Positions 1-13,174 of a stretch of DNA of 64,000 nucleotides are shown piece by piece. The notes below the pieces were generated by a model. That model did not search any database. It was not told the DNA's origin and worked only from the letters and a program-made list of their open reading frames with translations. Both the position numbers and the translations under genes were made by a program. Position 1 is the stretch's first letter; every line of letters begins with the position of its first letter. This stretch comes from Macrolepiota albuminosa (Eukaryota; Basidiomycota; Agaricomycetes; Agaricales; Agaricaceae), in NCBI GenBank assembly GCA_027475525.1, contig JAMWFC010000118.1:121173-185172 (forward strand). The letters run 5' to 3'.

Positions 1-3000
1 TCCCAGACACCGTCCCCGCCGACCCGCAGCCCTCGTTTGTACGTCCCCCAGACCCACACATGTCCCTCCCCGACCCTTCTCAATTCCCTGATCCATATCC
101 CTTTCGCCCACCGCACCATCGTCTTCCTAGCGTACCAGCCCTCTCCTCAACAAGCTCTTCTACCCGATCCTCCGCCTACACCAGTTCTGCCAGTGGTTTC
201 GCATCAGGCGATTACGGCCTTGTCCATGTCGCCTCTGGAGACGACGAGGAGTCTACTGTAGGCGTCGGCATCACATCAGATGCCGTAGTCCAGCTTCTTG
301 CAAAGGACCCTACTGTTTCCTCTTCTGCCCGTGGCATCCAATCACGAGCCCCAGTAGATCAGAGTCGTTGGTCTGAGTCTTTTTCGAACGAAAGGTCACC
401 CTCGTCTTTTGTCGGAAACAGCAGCGCGGGTAATGTACAAGAAAATCCTCCAAAACTACAACAAAAACCAAGCTACGATATGGGCTGGGTAGATGAAAGG
501 GACGAGGTTGGTATGAGTGAGGACGAAACTGACGACGATAACACTCTCGATGACGACGAAGACGAAGAGAAGGAAGAAGAGCGTACCTCCGCTGCTGTTA
601 TCGCTGAAGAGGGCCGTGGCCTGATTGTACAGGGAGACAATGTTCCAATAACACAGCTTCAAGTGCCGCCCGGTAGGTATTCCTCTCCAGCAGGAGATTG
701 AGCTATATCTGACACCTTTAGGTACTACTCATCTTCTCATCGGATCTTCGAGTACACCCAATGCCATGCCCACCTTCCTAACCGCGACCCTTCCTCAAAT
801 CTGTCACAGCCTTTTAGCTCTCGACATTTCCGCCAACTTTCTGGGTGCTTTGCCCCCGGTGCTGGCCGTATGCGAACGTCTCGAGGAACTCAACATCGCT
901 TGCAATCCTCTTCGTGTGCTTCCTGTTTTCCTCGCCGATCTCACTAATCTCCGTGTTATCATAGCTGATTCTACTGGAATTGGTACACTGCCCGAGTCTC
1001 TTGCCGACCTTGACAAATTGCACACTATTAGTGTCCGGAAGAACAAGCTGAACGCTCTTCCCAGTTGGCTGTGCCTGCTTCCCGCTTTGAATACACTTTG
1101 TGTTGATGGAAATCCGTTCCAAGGACCGTGGAAGGCACTCGTTGAACCTCTGTTAACCAAGGTGCCCATGTCACCTACGTACCACCCTTCCACTCCGGTC
1201 TTTCCTGCTCAAACCATGAGCATACAGTCTTCTACCAATAGTGAGACAGACGCCACAGATATCGATGACCTGTCGGATTCGAGTCTGGTTAGTACGGGCC
1301 TTGAGGAACATATCTCTGCTATCGACGATGAAGATCAGACCATTACGCTTGCTCGTGCCGCTCCAGTTCTTGGACGTTCTGTCACGGCCCCACTCCCCGC
1401 TGCTCCTCATATGCCTTCGCCAGCCGTTGGCCTCACGCGTACACGAACGACCCCCAATCGTGCTCATTTTGAAACGTCGAGAGCCAAGACGGCGCAGACC
1501 GGTAGCCAGCCAGATAGAACTTCGAAACCTGAAGAATTTGGATCCGATCGCGAGCTACGCAAGATGAAGAGTGCTGGTGATCTCCGCCGCGGCAAAACAA
1601 CCGGGGTCACACAACCAGGTCCTACTCCCAGTATGCGACCGACACTATCCAACTATACTACATCGGCTTCGAGCTCGAACCTCCTGAGCTCTGCGTCTCC
1701 TAGTCCTTTGGACCGTCCTAGTATGACAAACAGATATGCAACGATGGGACAGAGACAGACGACGATGGGGGACAGTTCAGGCCGCCCCAACATGAACGAA
1801 ATGAGAACGCAACTTACGAAATCTATGTGGGACACACCATCTAATCACATTGTAGAATGTTCATCTTCGACCTTAAATCGCGCTTCGCTTATTCAGAGTA
1901 GCGCCATTTCGTCTCCTGTCAAGCCGTCGATCCAAGATATTCAGGATGGAAAGTATCCCAACCGGGTTCGATCTACAAAGGATGGTAAGGAGAAGGGAAG
2001 CAGATGGGGTTTCTTAAAAAAGATGTCAATGGGCAAGATGAAAGTCGATTCGCCTTCGTTTTCTATCAGCCAAAACCATGTTGGATCTCGACCACAGACT
2101 CCAGCAGGGCCCATGCCGCGAAATGTAGGATTCAGACCAGAGCGTTCCAAGACACCACAGATTGATCTACGCTTCTCAACTACTGGTACCTTGGATGTTC
2201 TTTCCCATCATCTCTCAGCGCCAAGTTCTCCTGATAATTCAAAAGAACTTGTTCACGACCCACCGAAAGTTGTGCCACCGGCGACAATGTCTTTAGGACC
2301 TCCATCTCCGCTCCCTAGAGCAGCCAGACGCCGAAGTTTCCTCCCGGTCGACGCCCCTGGAAGCCTGTCCCTTAACCTACCGACACAAGAGTCTTCGTTG
2401 TTTGTACCAGCATTGTCAGCTCTCGAAGATGAAGACGACGAGCAAAGAGTTGCTACTCCAATAGGCGACAGTGAGCAATACCTGCGTCGGGAGGAGGAAC
2501 GAGCACGCGAAGCTTACAATCGTGCACTTCGATCAGTTATGGCATATCTTAAGGACATGAATGATTTAGGTCTATCGCAGCAGGCACGTACTATGAGTTT
2601 GTATGGTGCCGCTTCGGATGATGTTGTGGCAACCCGATCAAGACGGCCTACCATGGTCGATGGTCAGCGCGAAGTCTCCATGGCGCTAAGTGGTTCGACG
2701 GGGTCATCGGACTCCACTGGTCAACTTCGACCCAATGAAATGATTGCTGGTCTCCGCAGCGGAAGTTCTGCTCAAACGCTCAGTATTGCGACTACGGACA
2801 GTACTGGCTCATCATATGAGGAACGGAAGTTCAAAGACGATAAGGGGAAACGAACCATGATTGTCCGTGAGATTGTTGCGTGCGTCCCGGTTCTATCAAA
2901 TGACATGTGTATTAAGTTGACTTTTTCCGCCTAGGACTGAACGAACTTACGTGAAGGGCCTTCAAGAATTGATGGATATTTATATCAAACCGGCATGTGA

Positions 3001-4454
3001 CACAATCAACATTCTCAGTGGTGTAGGGTCAAACAAAGACACTGTTGTTCCTGCTGCTGAGCGGAAGCTCGTTTTTGGCGGTATTGATGCTCTCTTCTCC
3101 TTCCACAAAGACAGTTTCCTTCCCGCACTCGAAGTTGCAGCTGCCCCGTTAATGAAGTCAAGCGAGATTCTCCAGCAAGCAGACGCTGATGGACAACTTT
3201 CGCTGAGCGTCGTAAAAGCAGTCGGTTGCATGTTTCTCAAGCATGCTGCTTTCATGAAGATGTACTCGAGTTATATAAAGTAAGTTTTATCCACTTTTTA
3301 CTTCTTCCAACATGACAGTGAACGGTTGAAAAAAGCAATTTTGACAATGCGGTCTCGCGTGTCAAATATTGGACAGCAGAACGTCACCTACAGGGTACCA
3401 CTAGCCCAGCATCATCGACGATATCACCGTCTTCTAGCACTGGTCAACTTGTCGGTGTGAATTCCCCTCCTATGTCTGCGAGTACATTAGACGCTAGCTC
3501 TGCCACCGCCGGCGTACCAAATCTCACATCGAGCCAGCGCAAGCGGATCAAATCCTACCTCAAACGGTGTCGTTTAAATCCTCGCCATTCTCAATTAAAT
3601 CTTGAGGGTTATCTACTCCTTCCCGTCCAACGGATACCTCGTTATCGATTATTGGTGCGTGATTTTTACTTAGATTTTCTACTTCAAGCTCACGTCGTTT
3701 TCAGTTAGAGGAGTTGGTAAGGAGTACCCCACCTACAGACGAGTTTGAAGATGATCCTCTGGAACGAGCGTTGGCGGAGATTTCGTCTCTTGCAAACAAT
3801 ATGAATGAAGGAAAGCGGGAGTCAGAATCTCGGCGAAAACTTGTTCAATGGCAAAGCAGAATACGAGGGAAATTTCCCAGTCCTCTTGTTCAGCCACACC
3901 GGTACGTTATTGCTTACCTTCCAAACGCAACACACGAAACTCAATATCTGACAAGTCGTCTTATCATGGACGGTCCTCTCCTTTTGACACGTGTCGTGCG
4001 CAAAGCCATGGTATCCTTTGAAGCTATCAATGCACAGGGCGATGCGTCCACTGTGCAAGTGGATTGTCTAGCCCCAGAATTGACGCCTCGAGCTTTGGTT
4101 GGTATCTTGTGCAATGATTTACTGGTTTTATGCCGTGATCCATCGGATGGCAAGGATCCTACATCTTCTGTAGACTTGTGGGCAGTGCTAAGGATGCAGA
4201 CCCTACCTCAACCAGCTTCCATCGTCCACGGAAATGGCATGTATTCGCATATTTTTTGGCACTGCCGAAAAAACTGACTTCTTCAAGCTCTCCGACTCGT
4301 CGATAATAAAGCGATCCTTTACTTCGATGCACCTTCTCCATCCGATGCTCTGAATTGGTATAGGGGTTCGTTTCACACTTACCCCCTTGCAGATCGACCA
4401 TGACTGATAAATGCTCTAGCTATTAATCTCCATATCCCTGCTTCTAAGACATAG
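1..4454 (+). CDS. Leucine-rich-repeat RhoGEF (DH-PH) protein, 3' part
   Basis: The reading frame is already open at base 1, so the start lies outside the window. Order of parts: a Ser/acidic-rich segment (to about 670), four to five leucine-rich repeats (about 790-1120, with spaced L-xx-L-x-L and N-x-L positions), a long Ser/Pro-rich linker, then a Dbl-homology domain from about 2925 (ATERTYVKGLQEL, later LLLPVQRIPRYRLL) and a PH-like C-terminus ending at TAG 4452. I traced GT-AG introns at 673-721, about 2887-2936, 3281 to about 3336, 3655-3705, 3902-3955, about 4236-4286 and about 4367-4422; two near the 3' end are less certain. DH domains exchange GDP for GTP on Rho/Cdc42 GTPases, so a role in polarity signalling is inferred. 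The DH assignment is firm; the partner GTPase is unknown. Confidence 0.88.
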
Positions 4455-5054
4455 ATTATGGTTGTGTTGACGTTTATATTTGATTTACTATATCATGTAT
4501 TGCTGAACATCAAGAATTTCAATTCCTGGAACATGTTGAAATCACAATTCGACTTACAGTAAGATATGTAGGACTCTTGTAAAACGCGCTAACGTCACGT
4601 GCCAAAACGTGATTTTGCGTGAAATGTCACGCAAAATCTTAATGGCAACTTACAAGGGTGGAAATCTGTTCGCGCAGACTTCTAGCTAGATAAAGCAGTA
4701 TTCAAGGTTTCTGTGTGGTCCGATTTTCAAAAAAAAAATTGAATTTAGAGATGCCATTAAGTAAATACGTCCGAAAGGGTCATCTCCATTGGGACAGGCT
4801 CTCTACTGGAGATGAATGACTTAGAACAGGATGGCATGTCATAATAAAAAGCTTTTATTCACCTAAGATAGGGCTCTTGTAAAACACGCTAACGTCATGT
4901 GGTGTGACTATGTGATTGTATCGAAATATGGCCATTTCCTCGAAAAATTAGTGGAAAAAGACCAGGAGATGTATGAGTGAAGAGCTGCTGCTGATCCTCG
5001 ATAAGACAGTACAAGGATTAACATTTAGTGTAGTATGTGAAGGAATATGGCCGA
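4455..5054. other. Intergenic, with a ~37-bp direct repeat
   Basis: This stretch lies between the 3' ends of two convergent genes. No coding frame or RNA gene was seen. It holds two near-identical copies of a ~37-bp sequence with the core CTCTTGTAAAACRCGCTAACG (4561-4601 and 4865-4901). Confidence 0.6.
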
Positions 5055-7724
5055 TTACCACAAAGATTGAATGTCTTCTCCTTTCCATCCTTGCTCTCGT
5101 GCTTCCCAATAACCTCCGACATAGACCCATTCATCTCCTTCGTGTTTAAACCACCGAGGGTGACAATCTTTCCCCTGCTTACGACGTTCTCGTTGCATCT
5201 CTTCCACTGTCAATTTTTGTTCCTCCGCCCTAACTGTATCTCCCTCTTCCAGTGCTCTGACATCCGGACGCAAGCGGGAATCTGTCGGGGGTATCTTTCC
5301 GAGGAGATCGTCCGTCAACTCATTCAAAGTAATGCCGAAAGATGTAAAGCCATAAAACTCATGTGCATTCTTCGGATACGGAGTTGAACGCCAAAGTACC
5401 CGGAAATTTGAAGAGTCAAGCGTTTGAGTCATCTGATCATCCCATTTTCCTTCTAGATGCATGACAATGTCACCCCGAGGCCCGTAAACAACTCCAGTCA
5501 CCACGTTTGAAGGGCCCCAATAACTATTTGGCTTGAAGTCCAAAACACAGTGTGTTTGGTCACGGGTATTCTCGATCGTCATTTGGCCCGTGTGTTCAAG
5601 ATACTTGGTACCAACCATGATATTCCTCACGAAAGACGACGGTTTGTTCCTTTTATTTCGCTTGATAAAGATTGGTATACAGAGAATGACAGTATCGGAC
5701 GAACCACACATAATGATCCTTGTCAATCGTCAAGCGCGTGGTACCAAGAGGGATGATCTCCAAGCTTTTGCCTACAAGAAACAGCATTCGGAAGTAATTC
5801 GGAAACGTGTCACGACGTTGCGTACCCCAAAATTTGGTCCTTCCAGAGGAAGTGGCGTTAAGCACCCAATTCCTTCCTTCAGCATGATAGGCAATTTCAA
5901 GAGGATTATGGCGGACTTTCTCCGCAATAAACTTCATTCGAGCGTCTTCAAATGTCTCACCTAGCATGGGATTGCTGAACGATCCTGGTGTCAGTGAATG
6001 TCGAACAGATAAACTTGTACTTACAAGGCTTTCCTCCCAGTCCGATGTCTTGTATGAGTATAACTAGAGACAACGAAGGCCGCAACGTAACATATCCTGT
6101 CAAATGTATTGTCTACCAGGGCAGCGGCGTCGAGGATACTATGATATTCAACTTCTTCAGCTGCTCTTTGAAGAAGGGTGAGAGGTTCATTGAACGTGAC
6201 AGGAAATGTGATGGTAGAGAGGTCCTGAGCGATGATAAGGATGGGAATAATGCCATTGTTAATGCACAAGGCAGTGTGACCAGATATGGATCTTCACCTT
6301 TCCAACGTTCTTCTTGAGGATTGCAAAAAGACTACCTTCATCACGAATGGGAGGTGATGGAAGTTGTGTTCGATGTTTCACCTGGAGAAATTCAGAAGGA
6401 GATGCAACACTCGTTGGGACAGGATGCTCCTTCCGGTCTGGTTCCTGAACATCAGTATCGATACTAGGGGCGTCTTCCTGATTCAGGCTACTTCTGCTCT
6501 CGTCTATAAGCATTCTACCTGTCCTCTCCTCGGGAATCGGCACATCCAATACGAATTCTTCAGCACCATCAAGGGCGTCGAACCACTCCTGCATACTCCC
6601 GCTCCCGCTAGTAACAACTGAGGCCCGTCTGGACAGCCTTGAGACAGGTGTCGACAACCGTGGTGAAGAATTGTGAAGGGCTGAAGGATCCTCCTCAACT
6701 GTGGCAGGAAGAGATGATCCTTGATTGGCTTGACCTATTTCGGTCAACGCTTGCATCGACGTCATTAACATCGTATGCTGAGCTTTGAGGGTTTCCAATG
6801 CCAGTTGGAGACGATGGAACGACGAGTGAAGAGGGTCAGGAACAGCATCCAACGCTGTGCCATCAGACCCAAACTCGGAGGGACGTAAGGACGAGTGATT
6901 TGAGGCTAATTGATATATCTTAGTCGAATGACAGTGTATTGACGAGTCGGAATCTCACATCTTTTGAAGAAACTAAACTTCGGTTCCTTGGTTGGGTCTT
7001 TCACCTTGTCTTTATCAGATTTTTTGCCAAGGCCATGACTTTTTTTTGACAACAATGAAGCCTCTAGGACCAGATTCTGAAGAGAGAATTCCAAAGACTG
7101 AATCGTCTACAAAATATAGTCAGAGCGTCTTTGAGGGCAAGGGGCTTGCAAGCCTGACGTACAGATCCCATTTCCTCAATAATTGCTCCAGACTTATTCA
7201 AACTGATACTTGGATTACCATGACGCATAGAAAACCTTATACTTGCCGATTTTCGTGCCTCCACACCGAAATAAATGAATTTCCTTTGAGAACATGAACT
7301 GGGAATTTGCTGCGAGATAAACAGAATGGCCCGACCTGCAGGCCACCATCCACATGTCGAAATCCTCTGCGCTTAAACATTTGATATGAAATGTAGCGGT
7401 GCTTGAATCTATATGGATGTCTCTGCGACCCGGGGCCGTAGCAATGGCGGCATGGTGCAAAGTGATTTGGTCGCGAACGGGTTGACCAGGTTCCAAAGAG
7501 TAGGAAAGGATCCCGGACTGATACAATGTAAAATACCTACGTGCAAAGCCTATGCGACAGTAGACAAGTCAAAAGGGATGATGGGTCACGTCGCAACCAA
7601 TACCTTGCATCCTTTTTCTTCGTTTCTTCAGCATCCATCCTTCACAAACGATACCAGAAGTTATGCCGTCCGCTGGCAAGAGGTTATCGATCTTGGCGCC
7701 AATTGTGCCATACACAGAAGGCAT
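5055..7724 (-). CDS. Oxysterol-binding-protein homologue (PH + ORD; Osh3-like)
   Basis: Read on the minus strand, the start chosen is ATG at 7724 (MPSVYGTIGAK...), which runs into a PH domain: GWMLKKRRKRMQ, an intron, then GFARRYFTLYQSGILSYSL and the closing W of the domain near 7330. A Ser-rich linker follows, then the lipid-transfer domain: MLGETFEDARM at about 5967, the OSBP signature region, TKFWG and a C-terminal HPRWFKHEGDEWVYVGGYW. The family moves sterol or PI4P between membranes at contact sites. The signature is degenerate: the family pattern EQVSHHPP reads EKVRHNPLE here, so one of the two histidines is Asn and both the Ser and the second Pro are replaced. It is transcribed divergently from the 6PGDH gene. 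Several introns interrupt it; I did not place all of them. Confidence 0.85.
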
Positions 7725-8125
7725 GCGTTAGGGTATATGATCATACCAATGGGTATGGACACAAAAGTCCAAATCAGGTCTGATTGACAACAGCCGGCCG
7801 GCCCGCTCTGGTCCGCTCAGGCGACATACTTGACTTACTCTTTTCGCGTCTAGCCAATGTGCTTAGTTCAGGCTGGTTCGGGGGGCTAATAAGCATCAAA
7901 TTCATATCCAGCCCACTTATTGGCAGAGCTTCATGCTAACCCGAGTATGTCTGCCAAACGAACCTCGCTCTATCCGTTTGCACTGTTACCTCGATCTCCG
8001 AATAGATCAAGGATGACCAATCTGATTGTCCACAAAGTCCGTCATCATCCGGTGTTTGAAATACCATCCTGTCTTCTTGAACCATTCTTTCCACACCACA
8101 ATCACCTCTCATTCATCATATCAAC
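7725..8125. promoter_or_regulatory. Bidirectional promoter region
   Basis: About 400 bp separate the start codons of the divergent OSBP-like and 6PGDH genes, so both promoters must lie here. A pyrimidine-rich, CA-repeat-like stretch (about 8085-8122) immediately precedes the 6PGDH ATG. No clear TATA box was seen. Confidence 0.5.
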
Positions 8126-10113
8126 ATGGCCACGTACGTCTATCCTCTCTTATCCATACCGTCCCGCTCATATAGATATCATGAAGTGGAGATATCGGTC
8201 TTATCGGCCTCGCCGTCATGGTATAGTATATATACATCGATATACTGAGCAATTCAGTCAACGCACTGCAGGGTCAAAATTTAATCCTCAACATGAACGA
8301 TAAAGGGTTTACCGTTGTAGCGTATAATCGTACTACGTCAAAAGTCGACCACTTTCTCGCGAACGAGGCCAAAGGTGCTCGATTTCCTTCTTGATTATCT
8401 ACGCGAGATTATTTACATGAAAGTCTTAGGCACCAGAGTTCAGGGTGCTCATTCCATTGCTGAGCTCGTTTCCAAGCTCAAGAAACCTCGCAAGATCATC
8501 CTCCTCGTCAAGGCTGGATCTGCGGTAGACGATTTCATTGCTCAACTTGTCCCGCATCTTGAACAAGGAGACATCATAATCGACGGCGGCAACTCCCACT
8601 ATCCTGATTCCATTCGCCGCACAAAGGAGCTTGAGTCCAAGGGCCTGCTCTTTGTTGGATCTGGCGTTTCGGGTGGCGAGGAGGGCGCTCGTTATGGACC
8701 ATCCCTCATGCCTGGTGGTTCCCCTGCCGCCTGGCCTGCAATCAAGGACATTTTCCAAAAGACTGCTGCTCAGGTTAAAGGCGAGCCTTGCTGCGACTGG
8801 GTTGGCGAGACCGGATCTGGACACTACGTAAAAATGGTTCATAATGGTGAGTAGACGGACGCGTTAAATAAAAATAAGTGTTAAGTGTTTATCTAGGAAT
8901 TGAATACGGTGACATGCAGCTTATTGCTGAAGCTTACGACATTCTCAAACGTGGTCTTGTTCTTGGGGATGACGAGATCGCTGATATCTTCCTGAAGTGG
9001 AACAAGGGCGTCCTTGATTCCTTCCTTATCGAAATCACTGCAAATATACTTAAATTCAAGGATGACGATGGCGAGCATGTTGTCAGCAAGATTCTCGACA
9101 AGGCCGGTCAGAAAGGGACCGGAAAATGGACCGCCATCGCTGCCCTTGAAGCCGGAACTGCTGGTCAGTTGATTCTTATACTTTGGATTTTTTGCCTATT
9201 ATGATTTTTCTTAGTTACATTGATCGGAGAGGCTGTCTTTGCTCGTTGTCTGTCCGCCATTAAGGAGGAGCGCGTTCGTGCTAGCAAGGTCCTAGCTGGA
9301 CCTCAAAAGGAACCTTTTCGGGGTGACAAGCAAATGTTCATTGATGACCTTGAGCAGGCCTTGTATGCCTCCAAGATTATATCCTACACTCAAGGCTTCA
9401 TGCTTATGAGGGAGACCGCTAAAGAGGTGATTTTAAAATGTCACTTCTTCATCAACCTAGTTCCTGACTATCTTCTTAGCTTAGTTGGAACTTGAACTAC
9501 GCTGGCATTGCGAAGATGTGGCGTGGTGGTTGCATTATCAAGGTCCGCCGCTTGAGATATTACACGTTCGCTCCTTACAGCTCAATCGATGTAGAGCGTC
9601 TTCCTTGGTGATATTACGGCCGCGTACCAGAAGAATCCCGAGTTGGAGTCTCTACTGTTCGATGACTTCTTCAATAAAGGTCACCCATTTTGCAATTATT
9701 TGATGTTTGGTGATTGATGCTCTTTTGTAGCTATGCACAACGCTCAGCCAGGATGGAGGCGTGTCATTGCTCAGGCAGTTCTTTGGGGAATTCCAACACC
9801 TGCTTTCAGCACAGCCCTGGCCTTCTTTGACGGCTATCGCAGCGAAATAGTACCGGCCAACCTTCTCCAGGCTCAGGTACATTTATGAAGTATATGGAAT
9901 CTGAAGCATCTGGCTTGACCACGTAAAACAGCGTGACTATTTCGGTGCCCACACCTTCCGTGTCCTTCCTGGTAAGGAGAATCCGAGGTTCAAGTCCGGC
10001 GAGGATATTCGTACGTACTTCCACCTCGGAGGTAATTCTGCTAACGTTCTCTGCTAGACGTCAATTGGACAGGACGTGGTGGAAACGTCTCTGCCTCCAC
10101 TTACAACACTTGA
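8126..10113 (+). CDS. gnd1: 6-phosphogluconate dehydrogenase, decarboxylating
   Basis: Catalyses NADP-dependent oxidative decarboxylation of 6-phosphogluconate to ribulose-5-phosphate, the third step of the oxidative pentose phosphate pathway, in the cytosol. Exons traced: 8126-8133, 8187-8220, 8272-8374, 8430-8846, 8897-9163, 9215-9426, 9480 to about 9540, about 9594-9676, then three more ending at TGA 10111. The tiny first exon splices to give [18 protein letters not shown], the Rossmann nucleotide-binding motif. Family signatures are present: [40 protein letters not shown] (catalytic Lys and HNGIEY), and the C-terminal [18 protein letters not shown]. No defect was seen. The first exon of 8 nt is easy for gene callers to miss. 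Confidence 0.97.
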
Positions 10114-10289
10114 TTTGATACAGGACAGAATGTGTAAACAGACCACTTTCACATAGATTTATGGATGTTTATGTTAAATGTGTTGAGATTACCATCATCC
10201 AAACAGTAGATACTTCAGTCAGTCAGACTTGAAAATTTGAAAGCTAGATGTAATCGATGTGATCGACAGATTTGTGACATAAGTCTTCC
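10114..10289. other. Short intergenic spacer
   Basis: 176 bp between two tandem genes. It holds the 6PGDH 3' UTR and the ASNSD1 promoter; no motif stands out. Confidence 0.4.
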
Positions 10290-12700
10290 ATGTGTGGAAT
10301 TCTCGTATCTGCTCGTGCCACCGATGCCGATGTAGATTTTGTCGACCTGACTCACAAGCTTCGAGTGATAAATGCAGCGCGAGGTCTGTCAGAACTATCT
10401 TTTGCGCACAGCTTGTGAACAATCTGCTAGGCCCAGATTCGCAAGGACACTACGAAGTCACCATAGTACCTGAGGTAGCTGGATTAAAAACACTTGTTCT
10501 CGACTTTTACGCGTCCGAATTGCCACTGAGAGGGGATGGTCCCGTTGAACAACCGCACCGGAAGGATGGTGATGTACTCTGTTGGAACGGCGAGGCGAGT
10601 TCAACTACATATATTCCTATGAATTCACTAACTGAACTTATAGATCTTCGACGGAATCCTGAATGTTAGCATTCTTCCTCCATACAGACCAGTATTCTGA
10701 AGCTTGTAGATAGATCCCGGCACACGAGAACGACGGCGTTCGGCTATTCAGCGAGCTACGCAAAACAGATACTATGGAAGATATACGAGATCTATTTGGA
10801 TGCATTGAGGGACCGTAAGCCTCGCGATATGATCAAAGATAATAATTACTGATCGTACGAACTTCGTTCATAGGTACGCCTTCGTTTACTATCAAGTAAG
10901 GTTTAACATCTAAATCTTTCTGGCACTGAAGAACCCATCAGTCTCAATCTCGACGCCTGTTTTTCGGGAGGGACCCCCTTGGACGTCGTTCACTCCTGAT
11001 ACACAAACCTTCACCATCTTTGCCGTATTTCTTGCTTGCATCTGTTTCAGCCGGGATCGATCCAAGATGCGACTTTGAAGAACTTTCAACGGGATCTATA
11101 TTTTATCTGGATTTGGAGCCTCTCGGTGACGTGAGTCTGTCAATCCAGATTTCAGCGAGCACTCTTTCAATCTTTTTGACTAGTTCCAGAGAGATTTTGT
11201 ATCTCGCCTAAGTCCTTTGCCTCGTCGTTCGTTTGACCTGGACGCACCTGTAGCTCCTTTCGTGAGTAATCAAAGTTGAAGGTTGTTGGCACTTAGTCAA
11301 TAGTCAAGCAATACAGGCGGAACCGAACGAAGTCAATACTTTTGTGCCGCCGGTAAATGATAATTCCACCATGGAGTCCCTTGCACACATTCCAAATCAT
11401 CTTCTGAAAGCTGTGGACGATTTAATTCACTATCTGGATCAGAGCGTTATGCTACAGGTTCAAAACATCCCGCAGAAGTCGTAAGTTGGTTCTGATAGTC
11501 TCAAGCACGCTCTGATAAAAATTATAAGGGTATCAAAAGGGAAGGCACGTGTAGCCGTTCTATTCAGCGGAGGTATAGACTCGACTGTGATAACCTACCT
11601 CGCTCATAGGTCTGTCTCGGAAATGAACTTTTCTAACGGGATACTTTAACAATCATTAAGGCACATCTCATTCGACGAACCCATTGATCTACTCAACGTT
11701 GCTTTTGAGAACCCACGGAAGATTCGACTGCAAGCGGAGGGAAATACAGGCGGCAGGCAAAAGTACAAGAAAAAATTTGTCCCCTACGTGGAAGGAGACA
11801 CTTACAAACCATATAACGTTCCCGATCGGGTGACTGGACTTCATGAGGTGGAAGAGCTCAGGCGCTTATGCCCAGAACGTTCTTGGAACTTCGTGAGATG
11901 GTTATAACAATTCTTAGCGTGTAGTTTAGGCTTAACTTCAGCAGGTCGAGATCAATGTTCCATACAATGTGCGTGATAAGACTGACACGGTCCTTCAGCT
12001 CTCTCTAAAATCTCACTACTCAACAGGAATCGCAAGGCGCACGCGAGATCGTAGAATCTTTGATGTTACCTGGACGTACGGTCATGGATTTAGTAAGTTA
12101 AGTTTCCTACCGGCCGAGATGATTTTAAAACCCATGACAGAGTCTAGCACTTGCCCTCTATTTCGCCTCCAGGGGCAAAGGTCAAGTGCGGATCATTCCA
12201 GATGGCGAAGCAATACCTTATACTAGCCCGGCACGTGTGCTCCTTAATGGACTTGGCTCTGACGAATTACTTGGCGGATATGGAAGACATCGATCAGCGT
12301 ATAACTCTGGTGGGTGGCAGGCTGTCATAGAAGAGGTATGTCATACAAGTGAATCGTTATTGGAAGATTACAACTGACAGTGGAAGTAAAGCTTCAATTG
12401 GAGATAGACCGCATACCATTTCGAAACCTGGGGCGAGATGACCGGGTCATTTCGTCCCATGGTAAAGAGACACGTCACCCATTCTTGTCTCTCACAGTTC
12501 TCAACTTTATTGCCAGTCTTCCAGTACATTACAAAATGGATCCTCGACTGGAAGTGGGCCTCGGTGACAAGATGCTTTTAAGATTGGCTGCTTGGAAGTT
12601 GGGTCTAGTCGAGGCCAGTAGACGTAAAAAGCGAGCAATGCAGTTTGGAAGTCACTCTGCTCGGATGGAAGGCGAAAGGAGAGGTGATACACTTGTGTAA
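10290..12700 (+). CDS. Asparagine synthetase domain-containing protein (ASNSD1-like)
   Basis: Starts MCGILVSA, so Cys2, the N-terminal nucleophile of class-II glutamine amidotransferases, is exposed after removal of Met. The amidotransferase part continues with NNLLGPDSQGHYEV and GDVLCWNGE. After several introns the C-terminal half has the ATP-pyrophosphatase loop VLFSGGIDSTVITYLAH (about 11545), NVAFENP, and the family blocks LLNGLGSDELLGGYGRH and KETRHPFLSLTVLNF, ending at TAA 12698. The arrangement and divergence match ASNSD1 rather than canonical asparagine synthetase. True asparagine-forming activity is not established for this family. Introns of about 50 bp are frequent and not all were fixed. 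Confidence 0.87.
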
Positions 12701-13174
12701 CTGTTAGAATATAAAGCCATGGACACCGTGAGCGTGCCACTACGTCACCCCGTCACATTTCACCCTCGCTAATATCACACTTCATTATGACAATGCGGAC
12801 AAAGGACCAGACCACAATATGTATACTAGCTACCAAGAAAGAGCACCCTCAGTCGCTTACAATACAGACTGAGGGTGAGTTACATCGCACATACCAACTT
12901 ACGCACGAATATTAACTGTACCGATTAGATTAGATACTGGTGTCTGTGTATTTAATAGGTACAGAAATCGAGTCGCTTACAATACAGACCGAGGATTAGA
13001 CACTGACTGGTGTCTGTGTATGAATAGGTCCTGGTGGTACAGATTCTAGCAGTAACGACTTACAATGAGAAGAGATAAGAGTTATCGCAAATCAAGCTTG
13101 CTGTTTGTTTGTCTTCGAGGACAGAAACTAAATAACCAATTTCTACCTTGGTTTCAAACGACGACCTCGAGACA
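12701..13174. other. Intergenic with hairpin and short direct repeat
   Basis: No gene was seen. A perfect 11-bp inverted repeat (CACCCTCAGTC / GACTGAGGGTG) with a short loop lies at about 12844-12877. Part of it, GTCGCTTACAATACAGAC, recurs at about 12973, followed in both places by a GGTGTCTGTGTAT stretch, so a ~120-bp unit is imperfectly duplicated. Confidence 0.5.
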
